This document shows, piece after piece, positions 1 through 11,166 of a DNA stretch of 64,000 bases. A program made the translations under genes and the position numbers. The notes below the pieces were generated by a model, which made no database searches, was not told where the DNA came from, and saw only the letters and a program-made list of their open reading frames with translations. Each line of letters starts with the position of its first letter. Position 1 is the first letter of the stretch. The DNA is taken from assembly GCA_025558075.1 (NCBI GenBank), contig JAHLKF010000001.1, forward strand, positions 1,426,001 through 1,490,000, written 5' to 3'. The DNA is from Gaertneriomyces semiglobifer. Its lineage: Eukaryota; Chytridiomycota; Chytridiomycetes; Spizellomycetales; Spizellomycetaceae.

Positions 1-190
1 GGGGTACAGGATTGGAAATGATTGGCCTCTTTGGGCGACGAGTGTCTCGTCTTTTTCCAGCGAAGGCTTCATAAATTAAGTCGTACGCAGGAGATGCAGT
101 TGATGCGGAAGCAGCCTTGGTCGGCGTGGTCTGCGCTTTGCTGGGAGTTGCACTATCAGTATTGCCCTCAGCACTTGTCGCGAGCATCAT
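1..190 (-). CDS. Hypothetical protein, N-terminal part only
   Basis: Reading leftward from ATG at 190 there is an open frame to the window edge, giving the first 63 residues. They begin MMLATSAEGN, pass through a Ser/Thr/Ala-rich stretch, and reach an Arg/Lys-rich segment (GKRRDTRRPKRP). I recognise no family. The low-complexity start followed by a basic patch could be a disordered tail of a nuclear protein, but that is inference. A second ATG follows directly, so the start may be one codon further in. The rest of the gene lies outside the window. Confidence 0.45.
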   Translation of the reverse strand, partial: MMLATSAEGNTDSATPSKAQTTPTKAASASTASPAYDLIYEAFAGKRRDTRRPKRPIISNPVP

Positions 191-760
191 GAATCAATGA
201 CGACTTCTCGTATGTCGCACGAGCTACGCTTCAACTCCAGGCAGCAGCAGAAGCTCCTCGCTCCTCGGTGTAGATCGGAATCAACGGCACTCGACAGCTC
301 TCCGCCGTTCGACAGCCTTTCGATGCAAGTCCTTTGCCGCCCAAAAGTCCAAAACGTCGTGCCGACGCAACGTTAAAAAGAGCAATCGATAAGACATTGT
401 AATCGTTGACACTGGTCTTGCAACGCGCGCGGTTGAACGAGTAATGAATTCAAGTCGATATTGCAGCATACCGTGTGTATGTCCATATGTCCATATGTCT
501 ATGGCTATGCCTAGTATGGGAATTGTATTGGCATAGCAGCATGTTTCTGATTGAAGTAAAGTCATCCTGTCTCGACCGGTTGCCCAACCGGCAACGGACG
601 GGACGCAAAGGGGTCTATATCACACCGGATTGCCCGCTGATCAACCTATTATGATAATATGAGGTTGTTGCTATTGCTAGTTATGCGTCCATGCTGTGAA
701 GTCTGAAAGGGTTGTCTCACTACGCGACAGCGGCGATCATGACGATTTGATTGAAGTAGA
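191..760. other. Intergenic region between a truncated gene and IFT43
   Basis: Upstream DNA of the truncated minus-strand gene and downstream DNA of IFT43. A short tandem run of CCATATGT-like units lies near 481-505. No convincing gene or RNA was seen. Confidence 0.5.
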
Positions 761-1717
761 TCAACATATCCCTTCTAACTCGTCCTTCACCTCCTGCCAC
801 ACGACGTCCCAATCCCAGGGCACATTTTCTTCAAGCACTTCATTTGGCGGTCGAAGGGCTGTTCCTACAAGCAGGCTCAGATCCACACCGCTCAGGCTTG
901 TAGGTGGCTCCACCAGTGCACCGGTAGATGCCATGAGCTCGGAATCCAGCTGCTGAATGGTCTTCAGTCGATTTGTTGGCAAAGCAGGTGCTGAAGCGAG
1001 CTCAGTAGTGTCGAGAGTTGGGATGGAGAGGATGGAACTTGAACGGCTGAGAATGGGTTGGAATGAGTGTTCTGCCTCCCCCTATTCATTATGCACCACG
1101 GAACGAACTTACGAGATCTTGGTAATTTTCTCACTACCCTCACCATCGGTTTCAGGCTCATTGTCCTTGTCTTTTGTGGTTTCTCGATTTGGGTGTCCGG
1201 TATTTGCAACGCTCGTACCGAACCATCCACCACTAGTGCCACTACCGCCATCCTTTGCCGATCCTTTTCTTTGTTCTCGTCTTCCGAACCCCTTCCGCTC
1301 CTTGTCCGCAGCTGCGTTTTCTTTCAACTCCGTATTCCTGATGTCTCCACTTCCGGTTCTGATTCTCGGCTGTCTGGGTGGGCGAGGCTGCTGGGGTTCA
1401 TTAAGGGTTGTGGTTGCCACAGGCGTGTCAATGTCATCGTCTGCTATTCGCGGTGGTGGTGGTACGGGTGCAAACGGAAGTGACTTTTCCCTTACTGGTG
1501 ATGACGGTTCACTGAATGGTTGAGTCTCGGTTTCTTGGCGCTTGGCCGTTTTAGGTCTTCTTCTGCCAAATTTGGCGGGTTCAAGCGGATTGAAATTCAT
1601 TTCACTTTGGTGATTGCTGTTATTACTTGACGAACGAGAAGACCGTTGAGGCCGACGTGCTCTAGTTTTTGCCGAAGTATGCGAAGCTATTAATTCTCCC
1701 CAGTCCACTGGAAACAT
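761..1717 (-). CDS. IFT43: Intraflagellar transport protein 43 homolog (IFT-A)
   Basis: Two exons, 1717-1113 and 1046-761, separated by a 66-nt intron (GTAAGT donor, CTCAG acceptor) that joins in phase; about 296 residues. The conserved IFT43 signature is at the C-terminus: IQQLDSEL, then VDLSLL and ENVPWDWD, matching the family's VDLxLL...VGWDWD core. The N-terminal half is disordered and rich in Ser, Pro and charged residues, with a GGWFG patch like the family's GGW motif. IFT43 is a peripheral subunit of IFT-A, the complex for retrograde transport and membrane-protein entry in flagella. The start at MFPVDWGEL is uncertain: an AG directly before TGGACTGG could be an acceptor for a short upstream exon. 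Confidence 0.85.
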
Positions 1718-2203
1718 GAAGCTGGTCCGTCAACTGTGGTTTTTGAAGCGAAAGAGTGTTTGACGCGTAGCTACCTCAACACGCGCTTCTGACATCAAGA
1801 TCAACGGCTTTCTCACACTCCTCATGTAAGATGCCTTGCTAACGGTAGAGCTAATTGTATGTAATTGTGCACTGAGAGTGCCTGAAGTAGGTCAGTTCGG
1901 CTGTTCGACGGTTGGTGCACCTGCTGGCGAATGTACCAGCGCATCGTTGAACAGACAATAGCACAGACATAATTTACATTGGCCATTGCGCAGGCTTCAG
2001 TGCGTGGCCAGCGTACATTGTTGCCGGAGGCAAAGGCGGACGATCATCTCGGTATTGTGACTTGAACTGTGGGCGTCGGCCTTTCCAAAGATCCTGCGAA
2101 CCCCAATCCCGTTGTAGCGCATGCCCACTGGACTGTCTCCCTTGTTCGACAAATACAGCGAAATTTGCACCCTGTGGCCCGAGTAACAGCGTCCACACTC
2201 ATT
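1718..2203. other. Intergenic region
   Basis: About 490 bp upstream of IFT43 and downstream of the DUF2062-like gene. Short random open frames only; no RNA gene, repeat or clear promoter element recognised. Confidence 0.4.
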
Positions 2204-2953
2204 TCATTCATCTTTATTTCCTACTGAAGACCTACTGCTATTCCTCCGAGCGGCTTTAATGGGAAGCAGAGGGCTCTCAGTTACCCCCCATGCATCGTTT
2301 CCTTCCCACCCATCGTCAGGCCACCCATCGTTGTTATCGCTCGTGCGCTCATCGTCTATATTCACTCCGAAACTGTCATCTTGGGCATCACCCAGCAATA
2401 CATCACTCTCACTGCTTCTAAGCGCATCCTTCTTCCGCAAAACTTTTGTAACAACAGGTTTCAGAGCATAGTAAATCGCAAACCCGACTGGTGTCATAAC
2501 AATTGCCCATCCCAGCACCGCACAGCCTGCCGCTTGCATCACTGTTCCGATCGCTGCGCGAAATCCCTGCTCCTTCAAAAAGCCCCACAGCTGAGAGGGC
2601 GATAATGGCAGCGGTTCCAAGCGAAGGACTTTCTCGCCGAGGCGCATAAACGGTGGACAGAGAGCGAGGTCAATCGGTGTCAGCATGAGGTTAATCGCCT
2701 GCATAAGCGGCGTGTTGAGGCCAAAGGGAATAGCGACGGCCAGACAGAACAGGCCTGTTAAGCCTGGTAGCGGGATGAGACCATGCGTCACAGCAAGAGT
2801 GAGGGTTAATGTGAGGTGGTGCGGTGTTAGCCCAGCTGCAAGACAAGCAGTTGTTAACAGGCTGCATTCACCAAGTATCGATGTCACACAATGTTAAGTA
2901 CCGCTGAACGCCTGTTGAACAGGCGCAATGACCTTCTGGCGAAAAAAATTCAT
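2204..2953 (-). CDS. DUF2062-like small membrane protein
   Basis: Two exons: 2953-2902 encoding MNFFRQKVIAPVQQAFS, then 2835-2204 after a 66-nt intron; 227 residues. The start was chosen because the short first exon restores the usual family opening, a helix followed by GLTPHHLTLTL. After it come IPLPGLTGLFCLAVAIPFGL and a Pro-rich LCPPFMRLGE segment, the glycine/proline-rich membrane hairpin typical of DUF2062-like proteins in algae, oomycetes and fungi. A further hydrophobic segment (AVLGWAIVMTPVGFAIYYAL) precedes an acidic, Trp-rich cytosolic tail. Function is unknown in the family; membrane location is inferred. Its start codon lies 230 bp downstream of the DNAJC7 stop on the same strand. 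Confidence 0.7.
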
Positions 2954-3182
2954 GGCTGAAGACTTCAATGGCGAGCAGTCTTGGAATTTAGCGATCGCGG
3001 GTGTGTCCCTCTCGATGCTGAATGCTTTCACATCTGCAACCAAACAGTACGCGGGGTTGAATTTCTTTGAGAGCCTCAATTTTACAACAAACTCAACGAA
3101 TACCATCGAAATGCTAGATACTTGCTGTGAAATTACTATAGATGTAAAACATATCATGGTACAAGTCCGATCGACATCTTGC

Positions 3183-5175
3183 TCAGAATGGGAAACCTCC
3201 TTGAGCACTAAATCCCTGCGGCCGGCGTCCCGAACCTCTACCAAACGATGCTCCACCAGGGAACCCTCCTCCAAATTGAGCCCCACCAAACTGGGCACTG
3301 AACGGCGACCCACCAAACCCACCGAATCCACTGCCTCCAGACTGCGTGTAAAATCCGGGCATGCCTCCGCCCATTCCGCCACCGCCCCCTCCGAACATCT
3401 CAAAGATGTCTCCCATGTTAGCAGCACCTCCCATCCCTCCAAAAGGCGAGGGGTCACTGGCAGATGAACCATCCACATCCATTCCAGAGTCAAACATTTC
3501 CTTCTTTCGCGGGTCAGAGAGTACCGCATATGCCTCTCCCACCAACTTGAACTTGGTCTCTGCGGCAGTTTGCTCTTCCGCACTGAGATTGGACGTCTTG
3601 TCAGGATGGTACTGTAGAGCAGCTTTTCTGTACGCCTTCTTGATTTCGGTTTCGGACGCGCTGCGCTCGACTCCAAGGATCTTATAGTAATCCTTGCGCT
3701 TGGATTGGCGAAGCAAGTTTTTGGCATTTCGGAGGGCTCGCGAAATACCTTCGTAAAGGTAATGTTAAACCGAATGCATGTGAAAGGAAACGATTGCCTA
3801 ACGTACTGTCATCGTGGGGGTTCAGACTTTCAGCAACGGTGTAGTCACGGACAGCCTCGTCATAGAGCTCCTGTTTCATATATCCATCTGCTCGGCGCAA
3901 ATACAACTTGTTGAACAGGGACGAATGCTGCGAGCTCTTCTGATCAGCGGGTGACGGAGCCGAATCACCGGCAAAACACAACGTTTCCAGCAGCTCCAGC
4001 GCCTTGGTTGCATCCGAAACGGACTGCACATGTTTACCAAGCTTGCTCCAGACAGTGGCTCTATTGCTCAGCACCTTCACCCTCATAACTCCACACTCAT
4101 CGTCCGCTTCGAGGAAGCGATCATAAGCCTCCAGGGCCTCCTGATAGCTTCCTGCCTTGAATGCATCGTTGCCTGCGGTCTTGAATTGCTCCAATCGCTT
4201 AATCTTCCGCAGGAGGTCCTTAGCTTCAGAGTTGTCGGGATCAAATGATAAGGCTTGTATTAATAGTCGTTGAATAATATCCACCGTTTGTGATTCCTGA
4301 AGATATGCTACTTGGGCACGATATACGATCGCCTGCGGGTTTCGAGAGTCATTCGATAGGACAGCGCTATTGTCAAGTCATTAACATTTACTCCACCAGT
4401 CAGAGTTGAGTCAATCTTACTTGATAGATGACGCCGCTTCGTCCAATTCTCGTAATCCCAGCAAGCATTGGATACGCAAAAGCCTCCATTGTGTGGATAC
4501 GCCGTCCAACTTTACGCCGCATAGCCGCGAGCGACTACCGGAATTTGATTCTGTTCTGATAGTCGGTTCCAAAGTAATGATAGCCATTTCCAGTTGTGTC
4601 ATTGCTTGCTTGTAGTCCTTTGTTTCCAAGAACTTCATTGCTTGCCGCATAAAACTTTCGACTTTCGTCACTGTAGCCAACTTGCGTGAAGCGTTCACAG
4701 TAATTAGAAGTGTGCAAAAGCCAAATCATCACACCAGTGCCGCTTAACTCACATCCCAATCCAAGGGTTTAACGCCGTCTCTAAGTTTTGGCCTTGCCAT
4801 TGCATGTGCCTTTGCTTGATTCAAAATCGCCTTTGCATCGCCAAGGTTCCCTAGGCACATGTAGCATTTGGATGCCCGCGCATACGCCTTCATATTGTCG
4901 GGGTCTAATTCTATGCACTTTTGGCAGTCGCTCACTGCATCTGTGAAGCGTTTCAACATGGTGGCAGCGGCCGCCCGGTTTCCGTAATATGTTGCATTAT
5001 TTGGCTGAAGCTTAATAGCAGCGGAATAGAGTTCTAGTGCGCCCGGATAGTCGCCAGCCTTGTATTTACCGTTCGCCTGTCCTTTAATGACCTCGGCTTG
5101 TTCCTGGACATTGTTCTGGCCATCTTCCTGAGTGAGGTCGATTACACCGTTGCTCTCTGTTGGATCGCTTGTCAT
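3183..5175 (-). CDS. DNAJC7: TPR and J-domain co-chaperone, DNAJC7/TPR2 type
   Basis: Four exons (5175-4753, 4680-4421, 4366-3807, 3748-3183) with introns of 54-72 nt that keep phase; 602 residues, somewhat longer than animal DNAJC7. Exon 1 carries tetratricopeptide repeats ([40 protein letters not shown]) and exon 3 a second TPR block beginning [20 protein letters not shown]. The last exon holds the J-domain ([14 protein letters not shown] in LQYHPDKT), then a Gly/Phe-rich tail. The family links Hsp70 and Hsp90: the TPRs bind their EEVD tails and the J-domain stimulates Hsp70 ATPase. The C-terminal G/F region is longer than in mammalian DNAJC7. It is divergent from the ArfGAP gene. Confidence 0.92.
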
Positions 5176-5514
5176 CTTGCTACGTTGTCTGAATTGGGTG
5201 ACACCTCAGTTTGTTGGTCGTTCAGTGCTACGCAAACACCGATGGAAGTAGACTATATAAATTAATATGTACAGTACACCTATCCCTCCGTAGCAGTCGT
5301 TGACGGCTTGCTCTGCTATCCGCTTGGGTGCTGCTCGCTGTCACTGCTCACCTTCCTAAAGCAAGCAATGTGTTCCTTCGCTTGAAGAAAAAATAATCCT
5401 CCTCAACACGTCCTTGCACCGGGGCGGCAAGTGTCTTCCAGCGACACGTACTGGTAATAACACGGCCGGAACGAAAACTGCAGAGGAAGAGTAAGGAATC
5501 GAGATTTCGAAGAG
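5176..5514. promoter_or_regulatory. Divergent promoter region, DNAJC7 / ArfGAP
   Basis: A 339-bp gap between two start codons facing away from each other. An AT-rich TATATAAATTAATATG stretch lies near 5254-5270. No specific factor site can be named. Confidence 0.4.
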
Positions 5515-6623
5515 ATGGCGACGAGAACGGCACGAATGTCTGATAAGGCCGCCAATGAGCGGAATGCGAAGGCGCTGAAAGAGCTCATGATGAGACCCGA
5601 CAATCGCCGCTGCGTGGATTGCCGCAAGAAGGACCCACGATGGGCATCTTGGAACCTTGGAGTCTTTTTCTGCATTAGATGTAGCGGGCACCATCGGAGT
5701 ATGGGAACTCACATCTCTAAAGGTGGGTGACCTGAGAAAAAGTCCGCCGGTAATTTATTTGTACGGGCCATAAACAACTTGGTGCTATAGTAAAGAGTGC
5801 AGATCTGGATTCCTGGACAGAGGAGCAAGTTGCGAGCGTTGCAAAGTGGGGAAATGCGAAAGCCAAGTAAGCTGCAACGATCAAGAAGTGTATCTCTCTA
5901 GTGTGCAAGCGGCTGATATGCGCAACTTCCAGCTTATACTGGGAGCATGAACTACCCCCGGACTTCACACCAGATGAAAGCAGGATTGATCAGTTTATCC
6001 GCGCTAAATACGAGAGAAAACAGTATGCAATGAAGGGTCCCATTCCGGACCCCGACAGTCTCTCAGTTCCTGGCGGCCCCCCCACCGCGAAGCCTGCTGT
6101 GGGTGCGGGTACACCTGCAACGCCCAAGCCAAGCACGCCCAGCTCCACTCAGCCGACGCTGTTTGCAGACTTTGCCTCTGCCCCTCCGCCTAAACAAAAG
6201 TCCGATGTTGATCAACTTTTGGACGTTTTTGCGCCATCCCAAGATCGGCAGCAACAGGCACCAGCACAGACCGACAACCTGAAGAGCTCCATCCTCTCGT
6301 TATATGGAAACAATAATGGGTCACCAGCTCCTGGTACTTCTGGCTTTGCTCAGCCAGCCGGGTTTGTTAGCTTTGCGGGTCGGCCACCTCCGTCCGTCAT
6401 GCCCGGATTTGCTGCGTTCCCATCAATGACGAGTTCAGTCCCGCAACAGCAACCTTTGGGCGCCCAAGCATTTGCTTCGGCCACTTCCCCATCTACCCAG
6501 CCGGCTGGTACTGTCGGCGGAATTCCCGACTTTTTGTCTTTCGGTGGTTCGCAGCCTAGCTTGGCAGACCAGAGTAAAAATGGACAATCCCATATGGGAG
6601 ATGATTGGGGCGCCTTTCAATGA
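5515..6623 (+). CDS. ArfGAP, SMAP/Age2 type
   Basis: Three exons (5515-5722, 5791-5866, 5933-6623), 324 residues. The ArfGAP zinc finger is complete: C33-x2-C36-x16-C53-x2-C56, followed by [11 protein letters not shown] with the catalytic Arg finger at R61. Exon 2 continues the domain with LDSWTEEQV and KWGNAKAN, and exon 3 opens with [11 protein letters not shown], as in SMAP1/Age2. The C-terminal half is low-complexity (Pro, Gln, Ser) with short hydrophobic motifs, ending DDWGAFQ, consistent with clathrin/adaptor-binding tails. Such proteins stimulate GTP hydrolysis by Arf1/Arf6 on trans-Golgi and endosomal membranes. Alternative AG sites inside intron 2 give an early stop, so the acceptor at 5931-5932 was preferred. 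Confidence 0.9.
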
Positions 6624-7147
6624 AGGACTTCAGATGTCGATTCGGGAACGGGAGTTTGGGCGCGCGGAAGCGCTTGCAATCACACGGTTCCCATGGATGG
6701 ACCCTCTATGTACTGTCATCGTACGCCAGGGTACTGGCCGGTGTGCTCTGCTGATACCGTGCTACAAGTGTGTCGCCTCTGTAGTATTTATTCTGGACTT
6801 AAACTCGAAATACATATCGCTCGTCGAAGAAACGGGAAAATGTTTGTGACGGGTGGTAGGCTTCCTTGGTGGTGTGATATTATGTGCCAATCCATCTATG
6901 TCGCATCCGAAACAGGCCGAGCAATGACCGGTGACACCCCATCTACCGGTATGAACGACTCAGCAGCAGCAGACGGGACAAGCTATGTATCTACTCTTTT
7001 GTAGCTTTCGGTAATCACCAGTTCGTCCACCGAATCAGTGTTCCACGACACGAAGTTCGATATATAGATGGACTGTATTGCTGGCAGCCACGCTGGGACA
7101 TCTTTGAATTTGTCTGGCAAGCGGCAGTTGTGTGCAAATGCTCTTCC
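6624..7147. other. Convergent 3' region
   Basis: Lies between the stop codons of the ArfGAP (plus) and palmitoyltransferase (minus) genes. Probably 3' UTRs. No gene or repeat seen. Confidence 0.4.
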
Positions 7148-8572
7148 TCACAGCGACGGTGGGAATATCATTTCTTTCAGATTACCCCAAATACCTCGAT
7201 CGTAAATATTCCTCACTTGCTTCAGACTTTTCAAAGGGATGTCTTGGCCTTGCGCTTCTTGTGGTGGCCGTTTGGGTTGTTGACTTGTCTTTCTTCTCCT
7301 CGTAGTCTTGGTTTCACTTTTGTTTTCTTCGTCTCTAGATGAAACGTGGACAGGGGTATCCTGTCTACCGTGAGACTGGTTGTACTCGTAGAGCTCAGCC
7401 GATATGTGCAATTCCTGGGTCTTGATATCATGTGCTAAGTCACCCCACTTGAAAGTTTCGTTCGCTGCCAGTCTGTGGGTTAGTCTCAGACAGCACTTGT
7501 AGAAACAATAAAGTGCATACTTGTCATGCCACGCAGCAATGTCATGTACAGCTCGTGAGAAGTGAACAGTAACACGATGATGCCTGCTAACAGCGCAAAT
7601 AGTCCGATTGCTGCAAGAATGGATTCGCGGTGTACCATATACTTTGAAGGAGCGCACGTGAGTGAAAGCGCTCGTTAACAACAAGGTAGTGCTTGACATA
7701 CCACAATCTTCTCCCACCAGTCCAACCGTCTGTGTCCATGGTGCGTCGAAGGGTCCCGTACCCACAAGTTATCCACTTGGCGCGCATCCATTTCCGCGCG
7801 CATGATGCCCCATATCAGCCATGTCCCGTAGAAAGTAAGAGTCATCACTGAAACGAGGAACAGCACAAAGTAGCGGTAGTTCAGCTGTCCCACGCAGTTG
7901 TTGATCCACGCGCAATGATGGTCTAACTTGGCTACACAAACTTTGCAGACTGAGCAATGTTTGGAGCGTGCTGGCTTTTGCAGTTTACAGGTTCGACACT
8001 GTGAGGGGTTGTAGATAATGCCGTCGTAGTCATATGCATGACAAGCCCGCTCCACATTCGCTTGTGTGATTATCCCAGGATTGCTTCGACAGGCCTTCCA
8101 AAACGCCGCATACACGAAGGTGACCAGGAACGGAAGGATCAACCTATACGAGAGGGACTCGCGTGAATACGCAATATACTTGCTGACCGTAGATCCATGA
8201 ATGATTTTGCCTACTTCTGAATGCTGCCGACGTAACGATTGGGAAATCTGTTCCTACAAACGTGCAACAGTAAGAGACATGATATAGGAGCATTAGAATG
8301 CGTTTCAAAGCTTTCATACTTACCATCCTTCGCTGAGAAAGAGTCCAACACAACCTGTCACCAATGATAAGAAGAAGATCTGCATGGCTGGATGCCTCTC
8401 CTGTTTCATTCGTTCAACATGTCGTTCGCATCAATTTCGCATTTAAGAGGTGCAAATCACTCACCTCCATCAGATAGGAGGATGCTCGTCGTATTCTAGC
8501 GGTGCATATCTTCCAACATATGAGGGCGGCCACTGCGACCGGAACCACGACAAGCGCTACATCCTTCAACAT
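7148..8572 (-). CDS. DHHC palmitoyltransferase, ZDHHC4/Swf1 type
   Basis: Six exons: 8572-8465, 8400-8324, 8253-8215 (only 39 nt), 8143-7702, 7641-7521, 7464-7148; introns 56-71 nt, all in phase. The catalytic cysteine-rich domain reads [18 protein letters not shown], then [13 protein letters not shown] with the DHHC active site. [10 protein letters not shown] upstream is typical of the ZDHHC4/Swf1 branch. Four hydrophobic segments are visible: near the start, in exon 2 ([17 protein letters not shown]), before NPGI, and around [11 protein letters not shown], with another in exon 5. TTNETFKW matches the TTxE motif. Yeast Swf1 palmitoylates membrane proteins, including SNAREs, next to their transmembrane segment. 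The C-terminal tail is basic ([15 protein letters not shown]). Confidence 0.88.
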
Positions 8573-9071
8573 TTGTGTGAGCATCGGCCAGCGTTCAAAT
8601 GGCCCTCTGCCCGCTGTTCGCTGCCCAAGCGTTCTTCCTTAGCGCAAGCATTCGTGGGGCAAGATCGAGCCTGGTTCATGAATTCTCTTATCGATTGCTC
8701 GCTTGTCATCCGTCGATCCAATCGCGAAGGCCAGCAGCAAGACTTACAATTATGCCAACGGTTAAAACGCCCTGCGAACCAATGTCATTGGCTAAATTTA
8801 AAGACACTACTGACTACCCGCTGTGCTCCACCGGGTTTCGTCTAGCTGTTCTCCTACCTTCAAGCGTGTCTACATAATTCTAGATCGATTGAAGAGCTCT
8901 TCCCAAAATCTCGACCTTCAAATTCATCGCTGCTCCGGCATGTCAGTGTCCAATTGCGCAGACCGCCGTGCAGCACCAGAACGTGTATGGCACTATGGCG
9001 ACCTCGGCCTTGAAGCGTCCAGTGAGAATATATGCATCCAGCTTAACTCGCACGAGTTACGTGCATCCTCA
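8573..9071. other. Intergenic region, palmitoyltransferase upstream / PPIL2 downstream
   Basis: About 500 bp between two minus-strand genes. It should contain the palmitoyltransferase promoter and the PPIL2 3' UTR. No specific element recognised. Confidence 0.4.
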
Positions 9072-11004
9072 TCACCAACTGCTAAAATCACCAAATCCGC
9101 CCGCCTTTCGTTTCTTTGTTTCATTGATGGTACCGCTTTCTTCCTTCAACGGCTTTTCAGTCCAATCAATACCCTCCACTTTTCGTTTCCCTCCAGCTCC
9201 CGGTGTGCCTCCACTATTCAGGTACTTCCCTACACTCCCAACTTCCACATCTCCTCGCATAGCATTCAACCTCTTCTGTTTCTCATCCTTCTCTTGTCGC
9301 CTCCTTTCCTTTTCTGCGCCAGCGTTGAGCCTTTTCGCCAATTCTCCCTTAAAACTGTCAAATGGATCCATCAAGATAGATATATCGGCCATTCTGATAG
9401 GTTTTAGCGGCTTATCGATAGAATTTGTCGGTACGGCCTCCATAGTGGCAAGCGTTTCTAAACCACCAACGATTTTGCCGAATATGGTATGCTTTTCGTT
9501 TAGATGCGGACACGGCGCAAGGGTTAGAAAGCTAATAGAAGCAACACGTTAGCCATCAACGGACTCAGCAGTGCAGGGACGATAAAAAAGCTTACAATTG
9601 ACTTGTATTTGTAGCCGGTCCTTTATTCGCCATGCTTAGCATGCCCCTCGCCTTGTGCTGAAGTTTCGGGGTAAACTCGTCGGCAAATGGCTTTTTCCAT
9701 ACGCTCTCCCCGCCTCTGCCAGTGCCTGTTGGATCGCCACCTTGAATCATAAATTTGGGAATAAGTCGATGGAACGATACATCCTTATAATAGCCTGCAA
9801 TGCGTGATTAGGTAAGGAACGACTGAAAGGACACTTGACGTATGATCATTGTGCTACCTCGCTTTGCTAACTCAATGAAGTTATAGCAGGTTCTCGGGGC
9901 CTCTTCACAGTACAACTCGAGGTTGATGTTCCCGTAGTTGGTCTTGATCTGCGCGTATCCTTTGCCTTTGACCCTTTCGAACATCCATTCTTCTTCATCT
10001 ACTAATGCTGCTGCATTTTTGGTTTGAGGTGCAGCTGCAGTGGATGTGAAGGATGCAGCAGCAGCATTCGTTGAGTAATGGGCGGCGTTGTACGGTTGCG
10101 ATGTTTGGGAGACAAACGATGGTGTGAGCTTTACGGGACCGGTGTTGGATGTGACCGATGATGCTGACGAGGCCTTGGTGCCCGCAATCTTCTTTAATAC
10201 TTTGTCGGTTGACCCCATTGCATTGATTTTGAAAGCAATCTCAGCCTCACGCTTCTTTGCATCTTCGTTTTCCAACTTCATGTCGTTTTTGACATAGTAG
10301 AAATCATTAATGTTTCGGGACTGAATGTTATGCGGGTCTTGTATCGTTATCAGATCCTTTCGTTTGAAGGGCTCATCTGTTAACAGATCTTTCCAATACT
10401 TTGGTTTGACGTTCAACTCCTCGATTGCCTCGTACGCATACACATTGCCTGAGGGCTTGACCGCAACAATATGGGTGTTTTCATTGAAGACTTTGTATGT
10501 CATTGGACAATGATATTTCCCTTCAGAGTTCTTGTGAAAGTTGAGTTTGATCAGTTCTTTTGCTTCAAGCTGCAGAGTTCAAGAGCTATCAGTAACTGCT
10601 GCGAGAGAGAAGGGCAAGAATCACACGGCTCACCTTTTCACCCGTAACTGGATTGGTACCGTGCTTTTTCAACCATGGTATGATATTACTACCAGGTGCA
10701 AACGTGCGGTCGGTCAGCTTTCAAGCGTCGTAAGTTGTGCGAGGGGGCAAACCATCACAACCCACGTTAAGTCAAAGATCAGTCCCTCCTTGGTACATAC
10801 AGGGTGCTCAAGCGGCTGCAATGTCAGCGAGCAACAAAAGAACGGAAGTCGCTTGAATTCTGAGCCTGTTTTGCGCTTAAAGCCCCTAGAAATTTACAGT
10901 TGGAAAAGAGACCTTTCTGTTGAAAATGGATGCTGCGACACTTACCCAGGACCAGCGGCATGCTCCGAGTGGGTTATATAAAGCTTATCCGTTCCTTTTC
11001 CCAT
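9072..11004 (-). CDS. PPIL2: U-box cyclophilin, PPIL2 / Cyp60 type
   Basis: Six exons: 11004-10946, 10885-10766, 10688-10634, 10569-9858, 9794-9596, 9531-9072; 534 residues, close to the family's length of about 520. It begins [15 protein letters not shown], the family's opening. The U-box follows: [30 protein letters not shown], and WL(KK)[11 protein letters not shown]. The cyclophilin domain starts at [17 protein letters not shown] and continues with [27 protein letters not shown] and [10 protein letters not shown]. The basic C-terminus (GGKRKVE...TKKRKAGG) suggests a nuclear protein. PPIL2 associates with the spliceosome and has U-box ubiquitin ligase character. It shares a 162-bp divergent promoter with the mitochondrial carrier. 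Confidence 0.93.
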
Positions 11005-11166
11005 GTTTTTATACCGATCAGCTGTGGAGATATCGGTGCTATGAAGATTGCCAGTCTGCGAGTAAAAAGTGTGAAATGCCAAACACGCTGAATTTGAAGT
11101 TCTTGGACCTGTTTCTGTTCAGCGGAGGTTAAGAGACATTAGTGTGCTGAAGAGCTTATATATTCA
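11005..11166. promoter_or_regulatory. Compact divergent promoter, PPIL2 / mitochondrial carrier
   Basis: Only 162 bp separate the two start codons. TTATATATTCAATG immediately precedes the carrier start. Both basal promoters must fit here or overlap the 5' ends of the genes. Confidence 0.45.

Noticed and set aside
2928..3467. 179-codon plus-strand open frame opposite DNAJC7 and the DUF2062-like gene
   Set aside because: It is antisense to the Gly-rich DNAJC7 exon and to an exon start; low-complexity complement, no domain.
8144..8253. Uninterrupted exon [16 protein letters not shown]... joining the DHHC core without an intron
   Set aside because: It cannot join in phase to the exon 2 frame that gives the conserved membrane segment; the spliced model gives WNRFPN...QKLILPF, which aligns in length with ZDHHC4.
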